A stretch of DNA of 64,000 nucleotides, from assembly GCF_000691525.1 (NCBI RefSeq), contig NZ_JMDW01000008.1:186001-250000 (forward strand). The letters are read 5' to 3'. The notes under the pieces were generated by a model. That model was not told where the DNA came from. It saw only the letters and a program-made list of their open reading frames with translations, and made no database searches. Position 1 is the first letter of the stretch; each line of letters starts with the position of its first letter. The stretch comes from Mycolicibacterium neoaurum ATCC 25795 (GTDB lineage Bacteria; Actinomycetota; Actinomycetes; Mycobacteriales; Mycobacteriaceae). This document shows, in pieces, positions 62,783 to 64,000 of the stretch. Position numbers and translations under genes: made by a program.

Positions 62783-63790
62783 ATGAGGACACCGGCGAGC
62801 GTGGTGGCGGGCGTGGATTTCGGGGACCCCGATTTCGCGACGCGGGTGCGTGACGGCGTGGAACGCGTCGAGGATCTGATGTCTACCGAGCTGGGCAAGG
62901 CCGATGTGCTGATGGCCGAGGCGGTCCAGCATCTCTTCCAGGCCGGCGGCAAGCGCTTCCGCCCGCTGTTCACCGTGCTGGCGGGTTCGCTGGGACCGCG
63001 GCCGGAGGATCCGGAGGTCACCATCGCCGGCGCCGTCATCGAGCTGGTGCACCTGGCCACGCTCTATCACGACGACGTGATGGACGAGGCCCAGGTGCGG
63101 CGCGGTGCCGACAGCGCCAACGCCCGCTGGGGCAACAACATCGCCATCCTGGCCGGTGACTACCTGTTCGCAACCGCCTCCCGATTGGTCTCCCGACTCG
63201 GCCCGGACGCCGTGCGGGTGATCGCCGATACCTTCGCCCAGCTGGTCACCGGCCAGATGCGGGAGACCCGCGGAGCTGCCGAGGGCACCGACGAGATCGA
63301 GCACTACCTCAAGGTGGTCTACGAGAAGACCGCCTGCCTGATCGAGGCATCCGGCCGGTTCGGGGCGACGTTCTCCGGTGCCGACACCGAGCAGATCGAG
63401 CGGTTGTCCCGGCTGGGCGGCATCGTCGGCACGGTCTTCCAGATCTCCGACGACATCATCGACATCGACAGTGACCCGGACGAATCGGGCAAGCTGCCCG
63501 GGACCGACCTGCGCGAGGGTGTGCACACCCTGCCGGTGCTCTACGCCCTGCGCGAGGACGGCGCCGACGCCGACCGGTTGCGGCTGCTGCTGGCCGCGCC
63601 GCTGACCGATGACGCCGAGGTCGCCGAGGCGCTGACCCTGCTGCGCCGCTCCCCGGGCATGGCCAAGGCCAAGGAGAAGGTGCGCGAGTACGCCGGACGG
63701 GCCCGCGACGAGCTGGCCAACCTGCCGGCCGGACCCGGCCGCGACGCCCTGGCCACACTGGTCGACTACACCGTCAACCGGCACGGCTGA
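62783..63790 (+). CDS. grcC1: Polyprenyl diphosphate synthase GrcC1
   Basis: 335-aa trans-prenyltransferase, the length I recall for Rv0562. First Asp-rich motif DDVMD (97-101), [10 protein letters not shown], and second motif DDIID (223-227). It makes the long isoprenoid diphosphate, probably the side chain that MenA uses. Leaderless from ATG 62783. Ends 65 bp before htpX. Confidence 0.92.
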   Translation: MRTPASVVAGVDFGDPDFATRVRDGVERVEDLMSTELGKADVLMAEAVQHLFQAGGKRFRPLFTVLAGSLGPRPEDPEVTIAGAVIELVHLATLYHDDVMDEAQVRRGADSANARWGNNIAILAGDYLFATASRLVSRLGPDAVRVIADTFAQLVTGQMRETRGAAEGTDEIEHYLKVVYEKTACLIEASGRFGATFSGADTEQIERLSRLGGIVGTVFQISDDIIDIDSDPDESGKLPGTDLREGVHTLPVLYALREDGADADRLRLLLAAPLTDDAEVAEALTLLRRSPGMAKAKEKVREYAGRARDELANLPAGPGRDALATLVDYTVNRHG

Positions 63791-63855
63791 GTCACCGGAA
63801 CCTGAAGCGGTCGTCGGCCGTTGAATCAGCGAAGACTCTCGGAGGAGAAAAGCTG

Positions 63856-64000
63856 ATGACCTGGCATCCCCATGCCAATCGATTGAAGACGTTCGTGCTG
63901 CTGGTCGGCATGTCCGCGCTGATCGTCTTCATCGGTGCCCTGTTCCAGAACCAGTCGATCCTCATGCTGGCCGTGCTCTTCGCCGTCGGCATGAACGCCT
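63856..64000 (+). CDS. htpX: Membrane protease HtpX, 5' part
   Basis: 48 residues before the window end. The start [21 protein letters not shown] and two hydrophobic helices match HtpX (Rv0563), a zinc membrane protease of the envelope stress response. GGAGGAGAAA 5 nt before ATG 63856 is a strong ribosome-binding site. The HExxH site lies beyond the window, so the call rests on N-terminal likeness and synteny. Confidence 0.8.
   Translation, partial: MTWHPHANRLKTFVLLVGMSALIVFIGALFQNQSILMLAVLFAVGMNA

Overview
The window is a GC-rich actinobacterial chromosome segment from a fast-growing mycobacterium (Mycolicibacterium-like). The evidence is gene content: menaquinone genes, mgtA, MmpS/MmpL, a cutinase, DUF3349, DUF732 and DUF5078 proteins, and many GTG starts. 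Gene order largely follows the Mycobacterium tuberculosis stretch Rv0534c (menA) to Rv0563 (htpX), as I remember it, with several blocks that are not in that stretch. There are no rRNA or tRNA genes, no CRISPR array and no insertion sequence that I can see. Genes are packed very tightly and no gene-free gap exceeds 300 bp.

Layout. 1-4.5 kb: a truncated S9 peptidase, a MerR regulator, a DUF3159 membrane protein and menA. 4.6-10.2 kb: two runs of translationally coupled genes. The first is a 73-aa protein, mtnP and an epimerase. The second is a GT2 glycosyltransferase, a DUF2064 protein, a methyltransferase, a cytochrome b-molybdopterin fusion and a small membrane protein; it is my best candidate for an undescribed pathway. 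10.1-19 kb: a membrane protein, nitronate monooxygenase, nucleotide cyclase, cutinase, phoU, azlCD, GNAT, a flavin-binding protein, menE and a DUF3349 gene. 19.1-21 kb: a pitA cassette, apparently inverted relative to M. tuberculosis, with a second DUF3349 gene. 21-26.5 kb: an MmpS/MmpL exporter with two secreted proteins, one resembling Rv0455c, between two related TetR genes. 26.9-35.3 kb: a PucR-regulated cluster (permease, two SDRs, ureohydrolase, deacetylase) and a FUSC-type transporter. 35.3-46 kb: SDR, menB, a lipoprotein, DUF4436, HAD, an Eis-like GNAT, SOUL, fadD8, an amidohydrolase and menC. 46-53 kb: a shortened HicB remnant, GlxA-type genes, bpoC, menD, DUF3592, a DsbA-like lipoprotein and mgtA. 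53-64 kb: SDR, menG, a CobW GTPase, an acyltransferase, a small XRE-cupin-controlled catabolic cluster, ppnP, a tandem TetR, menJ, grcC1 and the start of htpX.

The unifying theme is menaquinone: menA, menE, menB, menC, menD, menG, menJ and the polyprenyl diphosphate synthase grcC1 lie scattered among unrelated genes on both strands. A second theme is architecture. At least a dozen genes carry a TANNNT hexamer exactly 6 nt before the start codon, the geometry expected for leaderless mRNAs. Many neighbours overlap by 4 bp (ATGA/GTGA), and several convergent pairs overlap at their 3' ends.
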